A stretch of 64,000 nt of DNA. Source: Macrococcus brunensis. Its GTDB lineage: Bacteria; Bacillota; Bacilli; Staphylococcales; Staphylococcaceae. The stretch spans positions 1-64,000 of the forward strand of contig NZ_SCWA01000006.1 in NCBI RefSeq assembly GCF_004359615.1, given 5' to 3'. Each line of letters opens with the position of its first letter. Position 1 is the stretch's first letter. Below are positions 49,070 through 56,631 of this stretch, in pieces. The position numbers and the translations under genes were made by a program. The notes under the pieces were generated by a model. It ran no database searches, had not been told where the DNA came from, and was given only the letters and a program-made list of their open reading frames with translations.

Positions 49070-49613
49070 AAATACGTTCCTTTCGCACATACGTTTCAAT
49101 GTCTTCAGTGAGCCAGAATTTCACTGTCTTACCCGCAGCAAGACGTGTTCTGATCTCTGTAGAGCTGACATCAATCCGCGGAATATGGAAGCTCATGGCC
49201 TGTTCAACCTGCTGATACTCGACTGAGCGATTGACGATTAAAAACCTGCACATTTGATGCAGTTCATCTATGCGGTACCAGTTGTTCAACTGTTCATACT
49301 GGTCACTACCGATAACGACATAGATATCAAGGTCGGTTTCAAACAGATATTTAACGGTATCATAAGTGTAGCTCTGGCCTTTACGCTCCAGCTCAAATGT
49401 TGACACTTCGCCAAACCCCAGTTCAGCGATACCTAGTTCCAGCATCTTCACTCTCTCTTTATCTGTTGCTACAGCATGGCGTGATTTTAGCGGGCTCTGC
49501 GCTGCCGGCATGAAAATAAAACGGTCTGGTCTGAAGGCATCGTATACTTCATTCGCTACAACTAAATGACCGACATGCAGAGGATCAAACGTTCCGCCAT
49601 ACAGAATAATCAT
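49047..49613 (-). CDS. nadD: Nicotinate-nucleotide adenylyltransferase
   Basis: A 188-residue nucleotidyltransferase joining NaMN and ATP to deamido-NAD. The substrate motif is GGTFDPLHVGHL near the N-terminus, and the second is IDVSSTEIRTRL near the C-terminus (ISSTxxR type). ATGA overlap with yhbY upstream. Confidence 0.95.
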   Translation of the reverse strand: MIILYGGTFDPLHVGHLVVANEVYDAFRPDRFIFMPAAQSPLKSRHAVATDKERVKMLELGIAELGFGEVSTFELERKGQSYTYDTVKYLFETDLDIYVVIGSDQYEQLNNWYRIDELHQMCRFLIVNRSVEYQQVEQAMSFHIPRIDVSSTEIRTRLAAGKTVKFWLTEDIETYVRKERIYEEEKSD

Positions 49614-49903
49614 CGAGGCAGTTCAATTTTCTTATGATTTTTAGAAGGCTTATAGAGAATAATCGTCGAACCGATTAACTGCACAAGGTCACCGTGCACG
49701 CGACGTGCAACCTCTTCAGCCAGTTCATCTTTTTCATCATCATTGTTCTGAAGAATACTGACTTTAATCAATTCTCTCTTCTCAAGTACCTCATTCAGTT
49801 GTTCAATTAAATTTTCATTGACGCCGCCTTTACCGATCTGGAAGATCGGATCAAGATGATGTGCTTCTCCGCGTAAATAACGTTTTTGTTTGCCTGTTAA
49901 CAT
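49610..49903 (-). CDS. yhbY: Ribosome assembly RNA-binding protein YhbY
   Basis: A 97-residue CRM-domain protein with the RNA-binding loop GKGGVNENLI and the start MLTGKQKRYLRGEAHHL. It binds pre-50S particles. TAGGAGGAACGAT precedes ATG 49903; the longer frame to 49933 lies in the aroE tail. It works in the same process as yqeH upstream. Confidence 0.93.
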   Translation of the reverse strand: MLTGKQKRYLRGEAHHLDPIFQIGKGGVNENLIEQLNEVLEKRELIKVSILQNNDDEKDELAEEVARRVHGDLVQLIGSTIILYKPSKNHKKIELPR

Positions 49904-49913
49904 ATCGTTCCTC

Positions 49914-50705
49914 CTATAAATAATTTTTAACACATTCGGTCATAGCAGTTCTATCTGCTTTTAGACCTGTCCAGATTTCAAAACTTTGCGCACCCTGGTT
50001 GATAAACATACCAAGACCATTAACAGTGGTCAGCCCCAGACGGTCAGCAAGCTTTAGAAAAGGGGTCATGCTCGGTGTATAGATGATATCTGCAACAACC
50101 GCATCCGGATGAACCGATTTGAAGTCATAAAGCATCTCATCCTCAAATCCCGTCATGCCGACCGGTGTTGTATTGATCAGTAAATCCGCTCTATCCGCAA
50201 AACGCTCAATGTCATCGAGCGTAATCTTATGAACTTCAAATGGCCAGTCAGCCAGACGTTCAGGGCTGCGATTAGCGACTGTCACATCAGCACCTTTAGC
50301 GGCGAACCCTTGTGCAATCGCCCTACTGGCACCTCCTGCGCCGATTAACAGCACATGGCTGTATTCCTTAGGCGGCAGACTTTCAATAAACCCAGTTGCG
50401 TCTGTATTGTAGCCTGTCCACTTACCTTCAACTATCTTGACAGTGTTGACTGCCCCCATCTTCAAAGCAAGGTCATCTACTTCATCCAGATAGTCGATAA
50501 TAGCTGTCTTAAAAGGAATCGTCACATTGAAGCCGTCAATTTCTCGCTCTGCCATAATATCACGGATATGATGAAAATGGTTCGGATTGATATCCAGTGC
50601 AATATAGGAATAATCAAGTCCAAGAGACTTGAAATTAGCATGATGCATGGCTGGTGATAATGAATGGCTGATTGGGTGACCGATGACGGCAAAATTCATC
50701 GTCAT
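49914..50705 (-). CDS. aroE: Shikimate dehydrogenase (NADP+)
   Basis: A 263-residue enzyme reducing 3-dehydroshikimate to shikimate in aromatic amino acid synthesis. The substrate site is in GHPISHSLSPAMHH, NVTIPFKTA (catalytic Lys) and NTDATGF; the NADPH loop is IGAGGASRAI with ANRSPERL. Two ATGs two codons apart (50705, 50699) both lie just after the yqeH stop; the family start MNFAVIG favours 50699, with little consequence. Confidence 0.93.
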   Translation of the reverse strand: MTMNFAVIGHPISHSLSPAMHHANFKSLGLDYSYIALDINPNHFHHIRDIMAEREIDGFNVTIPFKTAIIDYLDEVDDLALKMGAVNTVKIVEGKWTGYNTDATGFIESLPPKEYSHVLLIGAGGASRAIAQGFAAKGADVTVANRSPERLADWPFEVHKITLDDIERFADRADLLINTTPVGMTGFEDEMLYDFKSVHPDAVVADIIYTPSMTPFLKLADRLGLTTVNGLGMFINQGAQSFEIWTGLKADRTAMTECVKNYL

Positions 50706-50707
50706 GT

Positions 50708-51805
50708 CTAAAGAATGCTCGGTCTTAAATAAACATCCACTTGTTTAGGGGCATAGACTTCAATAACTGCGCCTTCTTCTACAGTGATAAAACCGAGTCC
50801 TGATATAATGATATCCTGCTTCTGCCCTTTGACTGATAATGTATGTCTTTTAAGCGTACTAAAATCAAATTCCTTATTTCCTGGCGGTGTCAGTAGCTCA
50901 CCAATCTGACGGTGCCACAAGTCTACAGCATTTATAGTCTTCGTACGGTGAATATTCAGACGGTTGGAAACAAAACAGTTCAAGCTGCGTCTTCCCCCCG
51001 AGATATAATCGACTCGGACTAATCCGCCGAGGAATAGTGTCTGTCCTTCGTTCAGCTGGAAGTTACGTGGCTTGATTTCTTCTTTCGGCATGATAACCTT
51101 CAGTTCGTCTTCAGTGACATAATGCGTCATCTGATGAGACTGTATAATACCTGGTGTGTCGTACATAAACGTTCCATCACCTAAAGGAATATCGATTAAA
51201 TCAAGCGTCGTACCCGGAAAATGCGAAGTGGTGATGACATTTTTCTCACCGATACTGCGTTCAATCAGCTTATTGATGAGCGTTGATTTACCGACATTGG
51301 TCGTACCAACAATATAGACGTCCTGACCACTGCGTTCTGTTTCAATCACTTCAAGCAGTTCATCAATGCCCAGGTTCTTCTCTGCAGAAATCAAAACCAC
51401 CGCTTCCGGCTTCATCCCGAGTTCTTTCGCCAGATGCTTAATCCAGTTCTCTACACGGTTTTTATTGATCAGCTTAGGCAGTAAGTCAATCTTGTTCGCT
51501 GCCAGAATGACTTTCTTTTGCCCGACAATTCGTTTTAAACCACTGATCCACGATCCCTGAAAGTCAAACACATCAATGACATTGACAATAATACCTTCGC
51601 GATCACTTAACGCATTCAGCATCGTCAGAAAGTCGTCACTCGACATATTGACATCTTGTATTTCATTATAATGTTTCAATCTGAAGCAACGCTTACAGAT
51701 GACATCTTCTTTATTTAAACTAGATTTCGGAACATAACCAGCCTGATTCGGATCTTCACTCTGAAGAACAGCCCCACAGCCGATACATCTTAATTCATTA
51801 GACAA
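50708..51805 (-). CDS. yqeH: Ribosome biogenesis GTPase YqeH
   Basis: A 365-residue circularly permuted GTPase for 30S assembly. The N-terminal zinc finger is CIGCGA...CKRCFRLKHYN. The permuted G motifs are G4 AANKIDLLP and G5 before G1 GTTNVGKST, then G3 DTPGI. A C-terminal RNA-binding region follows. AGGAGGAAAC lies upstream. In Bacillus it follows yqeG directly; here they are 3.3 kb apart. Confidence 0.95.
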   Translation of the reverse strand: MSNELRCIGCGAVLQSEDPNQAGYVPKSSLNKEDVICKRCFRLKHYNEIQDVNMSSDDFLTMLNALSDREGIIVNVIDVFDFQGSWISGLKRIVGQKKVILAANKIDLLPKLINKNRVENWIKHLAKELGMKPEAVVLISAEKNLGIDELLEVIETERSGQDVYIVGTTNVGKSTLINKLIERSIGEKNVITTSHFPGTTLDLIDIPLGDGTFMYDTPGIIQSHQMTHYVTEDELKVIMPKEEIKPRNFQLNEGQTLFLGGLVRVDYISGGRRSLNCFVSNRLNIHRTKTINAVDLWHRQIGELLTPPGNKEFDFSTLKRHTLSVKGQKQDIIISGLGFITVEEGAVIEVYAPKQVDVYLRPSIL

Positions 51806-51879
51806 ATATGTTTCCTCCTAAAGTTATGTTTATCCATCCCTATTTTAGCACATTTCTATTTGAATCAAAAAAATGACAT

Positions 51880-51905
51880 AAAAAAAGTCCCAGGAACCCG
51901 GGACG
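51880..51905 (-). terminator. Terminator of the tRNA-Gly gene
   Basis: GTCCCGGG-TT-CCTGGGAC followed by T7 on the minus strand, beginning four bases beyond the tRNA 3' end. Confidence 0.85.
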
Positions 51906-51908
51906 GTA

Positions 51909-51979
51909 AGCGGATGACTGGAATTGAACCAATGACTCCAACCAGGAAGGCTGGTATTATAACATTTAACTACATCCGC
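51909..51979 (-). tRNA. tRNA-Gly(UCC), possibly a cell-wall (non-ribosomal) type
   Basis: A 71-base cloverleaf. The acceptor arms GCGGATG/CATCCGC pair fully. The D stem is GTTA/TAAT. The anticodon arm is CCAGC-CTTCCTG-GTTGG with anticodon TCC. The T arm is ATTGG-TTCAATT-CCAGT, the discriminator is T (as in tRNA-Gly), and no CCA is encoded. Oddities: G19 is replaced by T, the 49-65 pair is A-U rather than G-C, base 37 is T, and stems are A/U-rich. Staphylococcal tRNA-Gly species dedicated to peptidoglycan bridges show changes at the same places. It stands alone with its own promoter and terminator. Confidence 0.88.
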
Positions 51980-52009
51980 ATATATATAATTCTGAAGAAC
52001 ACTTTATCT

Positions 52010-52038
52010 ATAATAGCACAATCAAAAAATAAATGCAA
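52010..52038 (-). promoter_or_regulatory. Sigma-A promoter of the tRNA-Gly gene
   Basis: TTGCAT (52038-52033), 17-base spacer, TATTAT (52015-52010). The predicted transcript starts about 20 bases before the tRNA. Confidence 0.7.
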
Positions 52039-52039
52039 C

Positions 52040-52067
52040 AAAAAACGGACTTTTTTTAAAGTCCGAA
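52040..52067 (-). terminator. Terminator of the 80-residue gene
   Basis: CGGACTT-TAAA-AAAGTCCG with T6 on the minus strand, right after the stop codon. It separates this gene from the tRNA promoter. Confidence 0.85.
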
Positions 52068-52070
52068 AAA

Positions 52071-52313
52071 TTACCATCTGTTCTCAAGTTTTTCAAGCAT
52101 CGCCTGGCCTTGCTGCGTCAGTTTAAGATCTTTCATCTCTTCAATACTATAAGCCCCATTTAACTGGAAGTCGGCTTTATTACCTTCCACTAAACCTTCG
52201 TCGAATAAATAATCCAGTTCTGCTTCATCATAATCGTTATTTACAGAATCAAAGCGTCCTTCTTTGGAAATACTGTCTAAATATTTGTAGAGTACATTAT
52301 TATCAATAGTCAT
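52071..52313 (-). CDS. Small acidic protein of unknown function
   Basis: An 80-residue protein, acidic, starting MTIDNNVLYKYLDSI and ending LKLTQQGQAMLEKLENRW. The C-terminal LTxxGxxxLEK pattern is common at the ends of small winged-helix proteins, but I cannot assign a family. ATG 52313 has AAGGAG nine bases upstream. It has its own terminator and lies in the accessory insert. Confidence 0.7.
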   Translation of the reverse strand: MTIDNNVLYKYLDSISKEGRFDSVNNDYDEAELDYLFDEGLVEGNKADFQLNGAYSIEEMKDLKLTQQGQAMLEKLENRW

Positions 52314-52381
52314 ATCCACAGCTCCTTTTTGTTTTCTTAATCAATACCCAGACTTTGGCAATATAACCTCAAATATAAAAT

Positions 52382-52408
52382 AAAAAGACAGACTTTTAAG
52401 TCTGTCTA
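52382..52408 (-). terminator. Terminator of the cupin gene
   Basis: AGACAGACTT-AA-AAGTCTGTCTTTTTA on the minus strand, directly behind the cupin gene stop. Confidence 0.87.
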
Positions 52409-52412
52409 GAAA

Positions 52413-52835
52413 TTACTGTTCATTTGGATCGTTTTCAGCATCTTCATGTGTTTTGTGGACAGTGCCCGGTTCATGGTCAGGTCCTGCATAAATAGAATAA
52501 AGTTTAATCGGTTCGTCACCTTTATTCGTTACATTATGCCAAGTATCAGCTGGAACGATAATGACATCATCTGCCTTCACTTCACGCTCAAAGTTCAGGT
52601 TGTCTTCGCTAGGACCCATCTGACATAAACCTTGACCCTGCTCAACTCTTAAAAACTGTTCAATACCATGATGAACTTCAAGACCGATATCATCGCCAGG
52701 TTGAATCGTCATTAATGTGACCTGGAGTTTATCTCCTGTCCAGATAGTCGTACGGAAATTTTCATTTTCAAGTGTCATACCCTCAATATTTTCAACTACA
52801 GGTTGTTTGCCGTGGTCTTTAAAATCATATACCAT
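52413..52835 (-). CDS. Cupin-domain protein
   Basis: A 140-residue single-domain cupin. Motif 1 is GLEVHHGIEQFLRVEQGQG, with the metal ligands His, His, Glu; motif 2 is VIIVPADTWHNVTN with the last His. The acidic His-containing tail is DHEPGTVHKTHED. Related proteins are annotated as mannose-6-phosphate isomerase-like or dioxygenase-like; the substrate is unknown. AGGAGG lies upstream of the start. It has its own terminator. Confidence 0.82.
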   Translation of the reverse strand: MVYDFKDHGKQPVVENIEGMTLENENFRTTIWTGDKLQVTLMTIQPGDDIGLEVHHGIEQFLRVEQGQGLCQMGPSEDNLNFEREVKADDVIIVPADTWHNVTNKGDEPIKLYSIYAGPDHEPGTVHKTHEDAENDPNEQ

Positions 52836-52937
52836 ATTTAAAACCTCCTATAAAATAACATACAGTTATCAGTACCCTTAAATAAAAGATGATAACTTGA
52901 CTAAATGACAAAATAGTGACTTCTAAAATATTACAGA

Positions 52938-52965
52938 TTGCTTCTTATTGACAAGAGATTATAAT
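52938..52965 (+). promoter_or_regulatory. Promoter of the 139-residue membrane protein gene
   Basis: TTGCTT (52938-52943), 16-base spacer, TATAAT (52960-52965), 28 bases before the gene start. Confidence 0.6.
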
Positions 52966-52992
52966 AGAAATAAAAGCTATAGAGGTGATGAG

Positions 52993-53412
52993 ATGACAAG
53001 ACATTTTATCAGATTAATTATTTTAGTTATTTACACTTTGTTTATGATGTCAGTTGCTGTTAAATCATTGACTGACGGTTTAAGCGCTGATAACTTTTTC
53101 TTTATCCCGTTATCGATTATGGCTTTGACTATTTTAGTGGATTCTATAACACAGCTCTACACCAATTCACAAAATGAAGAAAATCCTTATCGAACTTATC
53201 CGGCTGAAACAATCATTAAATGGACATGGATAAGTACTTACTATCATATCGGTGCCATCGTTATATATGTTATGACTGCGGTATTTATCCTTTATTTCAA
53301 CTTTTCAATTTTTTGGCCTCTTACTATCTTATTAGCTATCATTCTATCCATTCTCACGATTTGGCGCGAATATAAGAGAAGACAATACGTTAAAACGCGC
53401 ATTTATGAATAA
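52993..53412 (+). CDS. Four-helix membrane protein of unknown function
   Basis: A 139-residue protein with four hydrophobic segments (about 5-27, 35-52, 82-100, 103-122) and a basic C-terminus (REYKRRQYVKTR). I recognise no family. GAGGTGATGAG precedes ATG 52993; the frame back to 52948 lies over the promoter. Its end overlaps the convergent GNAT gene by ten bases, and no clear terminator is visible between them. Confidence 0.72.
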   Translation: MTRHFIRLIILVIYTLFMMSVAVKSLTDGLSADNFFFIPLSIMALTILVDSITQLYTNSQNEENPYRTYPAETIIKWTWISTYYHIGAIVIYVMTAVFILYFNFSIFWPLTILLAIILSILTIWREYKRRQYVKTRIYE

Positions 53413-53900
53413 AGGTTTATTTGATAACCGAGTATGGTCAGAGAGTAAGCTTTATCATCCATCCATGCGACATCCGGCAGCTGACCGTATGTCGTGAAAC
53501 CATTTTTCTCGAATAGTCTTATAGACGGCGTATTATGACTGAAGATAAATGCGAGCAGTGTTTTATAATCCAGCTCTGCTGCTTGTCTTTTCAATTCATC
53601 CAACGCGTACCGGCCGATTCCCTGACCACGGTAATTCTCATCTATATAGATGCTTATTTCTACAGTCTGATTATAAGCTGGCCGCGCGTAAAATGTACTG
53701 AAGCTCATCCAGCCAACTAGATTGTTCTCATGTTCAATGACGAGCAATGGTTTGCCGTCATGATGGGCATGAAACCAGTCCAGCCGGCTGTTTACTGTCA
53801 CAGGCTCGATATCCGCTGTCACCATGCGGCTTGCTATTGTTGAGTTATATATTTCAACTATTTTATCCAGATCTTTCAGTTCTGCCTGCCTTGCTTTCAT
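53403..53900 (-). CDS. GNAT-family N-acetyltransferase (phosphinothricin acetyltransferase-like)
   Basis: A 165-residue GNAT enzyme. The start MKARQAELKDLDKIVEIYN and the segment VEISIYIDENYRGQGIGRYAL (acetyl-CoA loop R-G-Q-G-I-G) are typical of the PAT/MnaT group, which acetylates methionine sulfone/sulfoximine or phosphinothricin. NTPSIRLFEKNGF is the usual C-terminal motif. The true substrate is not known. It lies in the accessory insert. Confidence 0.85.
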   Translation of the reverse strand: MKARQAELKDLDKIVEIYNSTIASRMVTADIEPVTVNSRLDWFHAHHDGKPLLVIEHENNLVGWMSFSTFYARPAYNQTVEISIYIDENYRGQGIGRYALDELKRQAAELDYKTLLAFIFSHNTPSIRLFEKNGFTTYGQLPDVAWMDDKAYSLTILGYQINLYS

Positions 53901-53932
53901 AAAGCTCCTCTCCTTTTTTTCTTATATTAACA

Positions 53933-53965
53933 TAAAAATAGGACTGCACATGCAGTCCTATTTGT
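53933..53965 (-). terminator. Terminator of the SPFH gene
   Basis: AATAGGACTGC-ATGT-GCAGTCCTATTTTTA on the minus strand. The stop codon TAG lies in the 5' arm. Confidence 0.87.
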
Positions 53966-54806
53966 TGACATCTACAATGACACCTTCGCCGCCAACTGTA
54001 ATTGGCTGCTTACCATCCCATTTATCAATCATCTGTTTTTTAATAATTTTATCTGTCAGCGATTTATCCAGGATTTCATTGGCTTCTGCCTGACCTTTTG
54101 CTTCAATCTTCTTCTTCGCCGCATTCTGCTCTGCAATCGCGCGGTCAGTCTTCGCACGTTCCAGTTCCTGGTTCGCTTTCACACGTTCATCAATCGCAGC
54201 CTGGGTCGCCGCATCTGCTTTCGGACTTGAGATAGCGATATCCTCAATGATAAAGCCTTGATCGGTCAGTTTATTCTGCAGTTCTTCTAAAGTCGACTTC
54301 TTGATCTCACTCGTTTTAACACCAAATGTCTCTATAACAGAGTATTTTGCGACAGATTGGCGAAGACCATCGAGAACACGGGTACGCAGGAAGCCGTTTT
54401 CCAGCCCTTCTATATCTGCATTACCAAACTTATTGAAAATCTTAACAACTTTAGTCGGATCAACATGATAGTTAATGCTGATATCCATATCCAGATTCTT
54501 ACCATCTGACGTTGCCACGTTCAGATTTTGATATTCCTTCGTCTGTGTACGAATTGGATAATGTACAGCCTTGTCCAGCGGCGAAATAATATGCCAGCCG
54601 GCTGGTTTAGTCTGATCTTTAACACCCGTTACAGAGTAGATGACGGCCTGATAACCTTGGGGCACTTTTTCGATACACATAAATAGAATGATGGCACCTA
54701 AAAGCACTAACATACCAATAATAGTCGTCAAAAGTAATGATTTACGGTTGACGGGCTTTTTTGCTGGTCTAACGGTCTTCACTTTCGATGTGCTTGATGA
54801 GTTCAT
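53958..54806 (-). CDS. SPFH/prohibitin-family membrane protein
   Basis: A 282-residue protein with a basic N-terminus, one membrane helix (about 23-46), a prohibitin-type SPFH domain (VPQGYQAVIYSVTGV to SSPKADAATQAAID) and a charged coiled coil (ANQELERAKTDRAIAEQNA). It ends in a small beta stretch (GEGVIVDVNK). It differs from FloA in sequence and topology, so the window encodes two SPFH proteins. Relatives act as scaffolds that may control membrane proteases. GGAGGAAG lies before the ATG, and its first 38 bases overlap the upstream coiled-coil gene. Confidence 0.85.
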   Translation of the reverse strand: MNSSSTSKVKTVRPAKKPVNRKSLLLTTIIGMLVLLGAIILFMCIEKVPQGYQAVIYSVTGVKDQTKPAGWHIISPLDKAVHYPIRTQTKEYQNLNVATSDGKNLDMDISINYHVDPTKVVKIFNKFGNADIEGLENGFLRTRVLDGLRQSVAKYSVIETFGVKTSEIKKSTLEELQNKLTDQGFIIEDIAISSPKADAATQAAIDERVKANQELERAKTDRAIAEQNAAKKKIEAKGQAEANEILDKSLTDKIIKKQMIDKWDGKQPITVGGEGVIVDVNK

Positions 54807-55077
54807 TAACTTCCTCCAATTCTTCGGTCAGCTGCCTGATTTCCTGCTGTGACTGAAAATGTCTGCTTCTAATGTGAATGGCATGAATAAGACGATCACG
54901 CTCTTCTTCGAGTCTGATGAGCTCCAGTTCTTCTTCATACTGCCGGCGCCTCGTCATACGCTTTTCATCGTTCACTTCACTTTTGAATGAGAAATAATCA
55001 TAGAAACGAGATAAAACAATGTAGAGAATCACTGCAAGTATAATCAGGATGATAAGCCCGATTAAGAAATAACGCAT
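54769..55077 (-). CDS. Small signal-anchored coiled-coil protein upstream of the SPFH gene
   Basis: A 102-residue protein with an N-terminal membrane helix (about 3-23, FLIGLIILIILAVILYIVL) and a long charged helix (MTRRRQYEEELELIRLEEE to ELEEVNELIKHIESEDR) predicted by eye to form a coiled coil. I see no catalytic motif. GGAGGGAT precedes ATG 55077. The 38-base overlap with the SPFH gene suggests the two are made together and may interact. Confidence 0.75.
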   Translation of the reverse strand: MRYFLIGLIILIILAVILYIVLSRFYDYFSFKSEVNDEKRMTRRRQYEEELELIRLEEERDRLIHAIHIRSRHFQSQQEIRQLTEELEEVNELIKHIESEDR

Positions 55078-55135
55078 AAAATCCCTCCATTCCATGCTTA
55101 CTTCTATTATAGCATGAACAATATGTAAATAAATG

Positions 55136-55165
55136 CAAAAAGACCATGACTTTGTCATGGTCTAT
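55136..55165 (-). terminator. Terminator of yqeG
   Basis: AGACCATGAC-AAA-GTCATGGTCTTTTTG on the minus strand, overlapping the last bases of yqeG. Confidence 0.88.
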
Positions 55166-55686
55166 TCTTGCCAGTTGATATATCCTTTTCGTTTAAAATA
55201 AGCGAGGAAACGTCTCTCCATCATACGATTGACTCTCGTCTTCCATTCATCATTCGATTTGACCGGCACCACCATAATAGAATAAAATCCATTTGAATTC
55301 GCTGCCAGCACATCTGTCATCATCTGGTCGCCGATCACCACTGTTTCATCAGGCGTCACTGCCATCGCTTTTGTCGCTTTCTTGAACGCCTGCCCCATCG
55401 GTTTTCTGGCATTGAAAATATAGTCTACTTTTAAGGGTGTCGCAAAAGCAGCAACACGTGTTTCATTATTATTGGAGACAATCGTGATTTTAACACCGGC
55501 TTCTGCCATCTGATTGAACCATGCGCTCACTTCTTCTGTCGCGAGTTCCACATCCCAGCCGACTAATGTATTATCCAGGTCTGTGATAATCGCTTTAACG
55601 CCCCGGGCTTTTAAATCTTCCGCCTTGATTTCAAATACACTTTTGACATATTGACTTGGCATTAAATATTTTTTCAGTATACTCAC
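55162..55686 (-). CDS. yqeG: HAD-superfamily phosphatase YqeG
   Basis: A 174-residue HAD IIIA phosphatase. Motif I is DLDNTLVG, motif II IVSNNNE, motif III around ARKPMGQAF (Lys), and motif IV is VIGDQMMTDV. Relatives dephosphorylate phosphatidylglycerophosphate (GEP4/PTPMT-like), but this is not established for YqeG. Start GTG 55686 is chosen: GAGGTG lies six bases upstream and SILKKYLMPSQY aligns with staphylococcal YqeG. In Bacillus yqeG leads directly into yqeH. Confidence 0.9.
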   Translation of the reverse strand: MSILKKYLMPSQYVKSVFEIKAEDLKARGVKAIITDLDNTLVGWDVELATEEVSAWFNQMAEAGVKITIVSNNNETRVAAFATPLKVDYIFNARKPMGQAFKKATKAMAVTPDETVVIGDQMMTDVLAANSNGFYSIMVVPVKSNDEWKTRVNRMMERRFLAYFKRKGYINWQE

Positions 55687-55727
55687 TGTTTTCACCTCAT
55701 TATAGTTCATACCTTGTTTTTACCATA

Positions 55728-55760
55728 ATAAAACCCCAATTCACTTGGAACTGGGGTCTA
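55728..55760 (-). terminator. Terminator of the 34-residue peptide gene
   Basis: CCCCAGTTC-CAAGT-GAATTGGGGTTTT on the minus strand, directly after the stop codon of the small gene at 55763. Confidence 0.82.
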
Positions 55761-55762
55761 TG

Positions 55763-55867
55763 CTATTCGATGATTTCTTTGTCGCCGTACTCGACTTCTG
55801 TTTCACTGTAAATGATGAAGCCGATGATTGCAGTTGCAATCACTGATAATGCCATGATGAAGATCAT
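55763..55867 (-). CDS. 34-residue membrane peptide
   Basis: MIFIMALSVIATAIIGFIIY forms one membrane helix, followed by an acidic tail of 14 residues ending EYGDKEIIE. GGAGG lies seven bases before ATG 55867 and a clear terminator follows the stop, so it looks like a real gene rather than chance. I recognise no family; it might be a small regulatory membrane protein. It lies in the same direction as mtnN upstream (gap 15 bases) and may be co-transcribed with it. Confidence 0.68.
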   Translation of the reverse strand: MIFIMALSVIATAIIGFIIYSETEVEYGDKEIIE

Positions 55868-55882
55868 GTCAACGCCTCCTAA

Positions 55883-56581
55883 CTACTTTGTAGCAGCAAA
55901 TGTCTCTATTAATGATTTTACAATTTTACTGGACGATACGCAAGCGACTTTCAGGAACTCCTCAAATGTCATTCCCGCTTCTCCGTTCGCTAAATCCGAG
56001 ACGGCACGCGTGATGATAAATGGTGTCTGGTACTGATATGCGACCTGTGCTACTGCAGCTGCTTCCATTTCAACTGCGAGTACTTGAGGGAAGTTCTCAA
56101 TGATTTTCTCTTTCTTTTCTAATGAACCGATGAAGCTATCCCCTGAAACAATCAGACCGATGTGAGCCTGCAGGTCATTCTTTTGTATCGCTTCTTCTGT
56201 TAATGCCATCAGCTTGTCGTCTGCCTGATAAGTCTTCGGCATGCCTGGGACCTGACCGAGTACGTAACCAAATTCTGTTGCATCTACATCGTGATGCAGA
56301 ACTTCACGGCTGATAACGATGTCACCGACGCTGAGACCTTGACCGAGTCCTCCTGCAGAACCTGTATTGATAATCGCTTCCGGCTGGTAATGTTCAATCA
56401 GAAGTACTGTCGTTAAAGCGGCATTCACTTTACCGATGCCACTCTGCATGAGTACAACGTCATAGCCATACAGGTTGCCTGTATAGACTTCGACATGCGC
56501 ATGTTTTTTCACTTCGAGATTCTCTATATCATTTTTCAGGATTTCGACTTCTTCCTGCATTGCACCTATAATTCCAAGCAT
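55883..56581 (-). CDS. mtnN: 5'-methylthioadenosine/S-adenosylhomocysteine nucleosidase
   Basis: A 232-residue enzyme cleaving adenine from MTA and SAH (Pfs); also supplies S-ribosylhomocysteine for AI-2 synthesis. Motifs: GIIGAMQEEVEIL at the N-terminus (catalytic Glu), NTGSAGGLG, VAVEMEAAAVAQVA, and RAVSDLANGEAGMTF with catalytic Asp. GAGGAGG precedes ATG 56581. Confidence 0.95.
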   Translation of the reverse strand: MLGIIGAMQEEVEILKNDIENLEVKKHAHVEVYTGNLYGYDVVLMQSGIGKVNAALTTVLLIEHYQPEAIINTGSAGGLGQGLSVGDIVISREVLHHDVDATEFGYVLGQVPGMPKTYQADDKLMALTEEAIQKNDLQAHIGLIVSGDSFIGSLEKKEKIIENFPQVLAVEMEAAAVAQVAYQYQTPFIITRAVSDLANGEAGMTFEEFLKVACVSSSKIVKSLIETFAATK

Positions 56582-56599
56582 GTTTTTCCTCCTCAAATA

Positions 56600-56626
56600 A
56601 AAAGTAGATTCCTAAAGAATCTACTT
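56600..56626 (-). terminator. Terminator of greA
   Basis: AAGTAGATTC-TTTAG-GAATCTACTTTTTA on the minus strand, just after greA and before mtnN. Confidence 0.85.
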
Positions 56627-56631
56627 GAATT

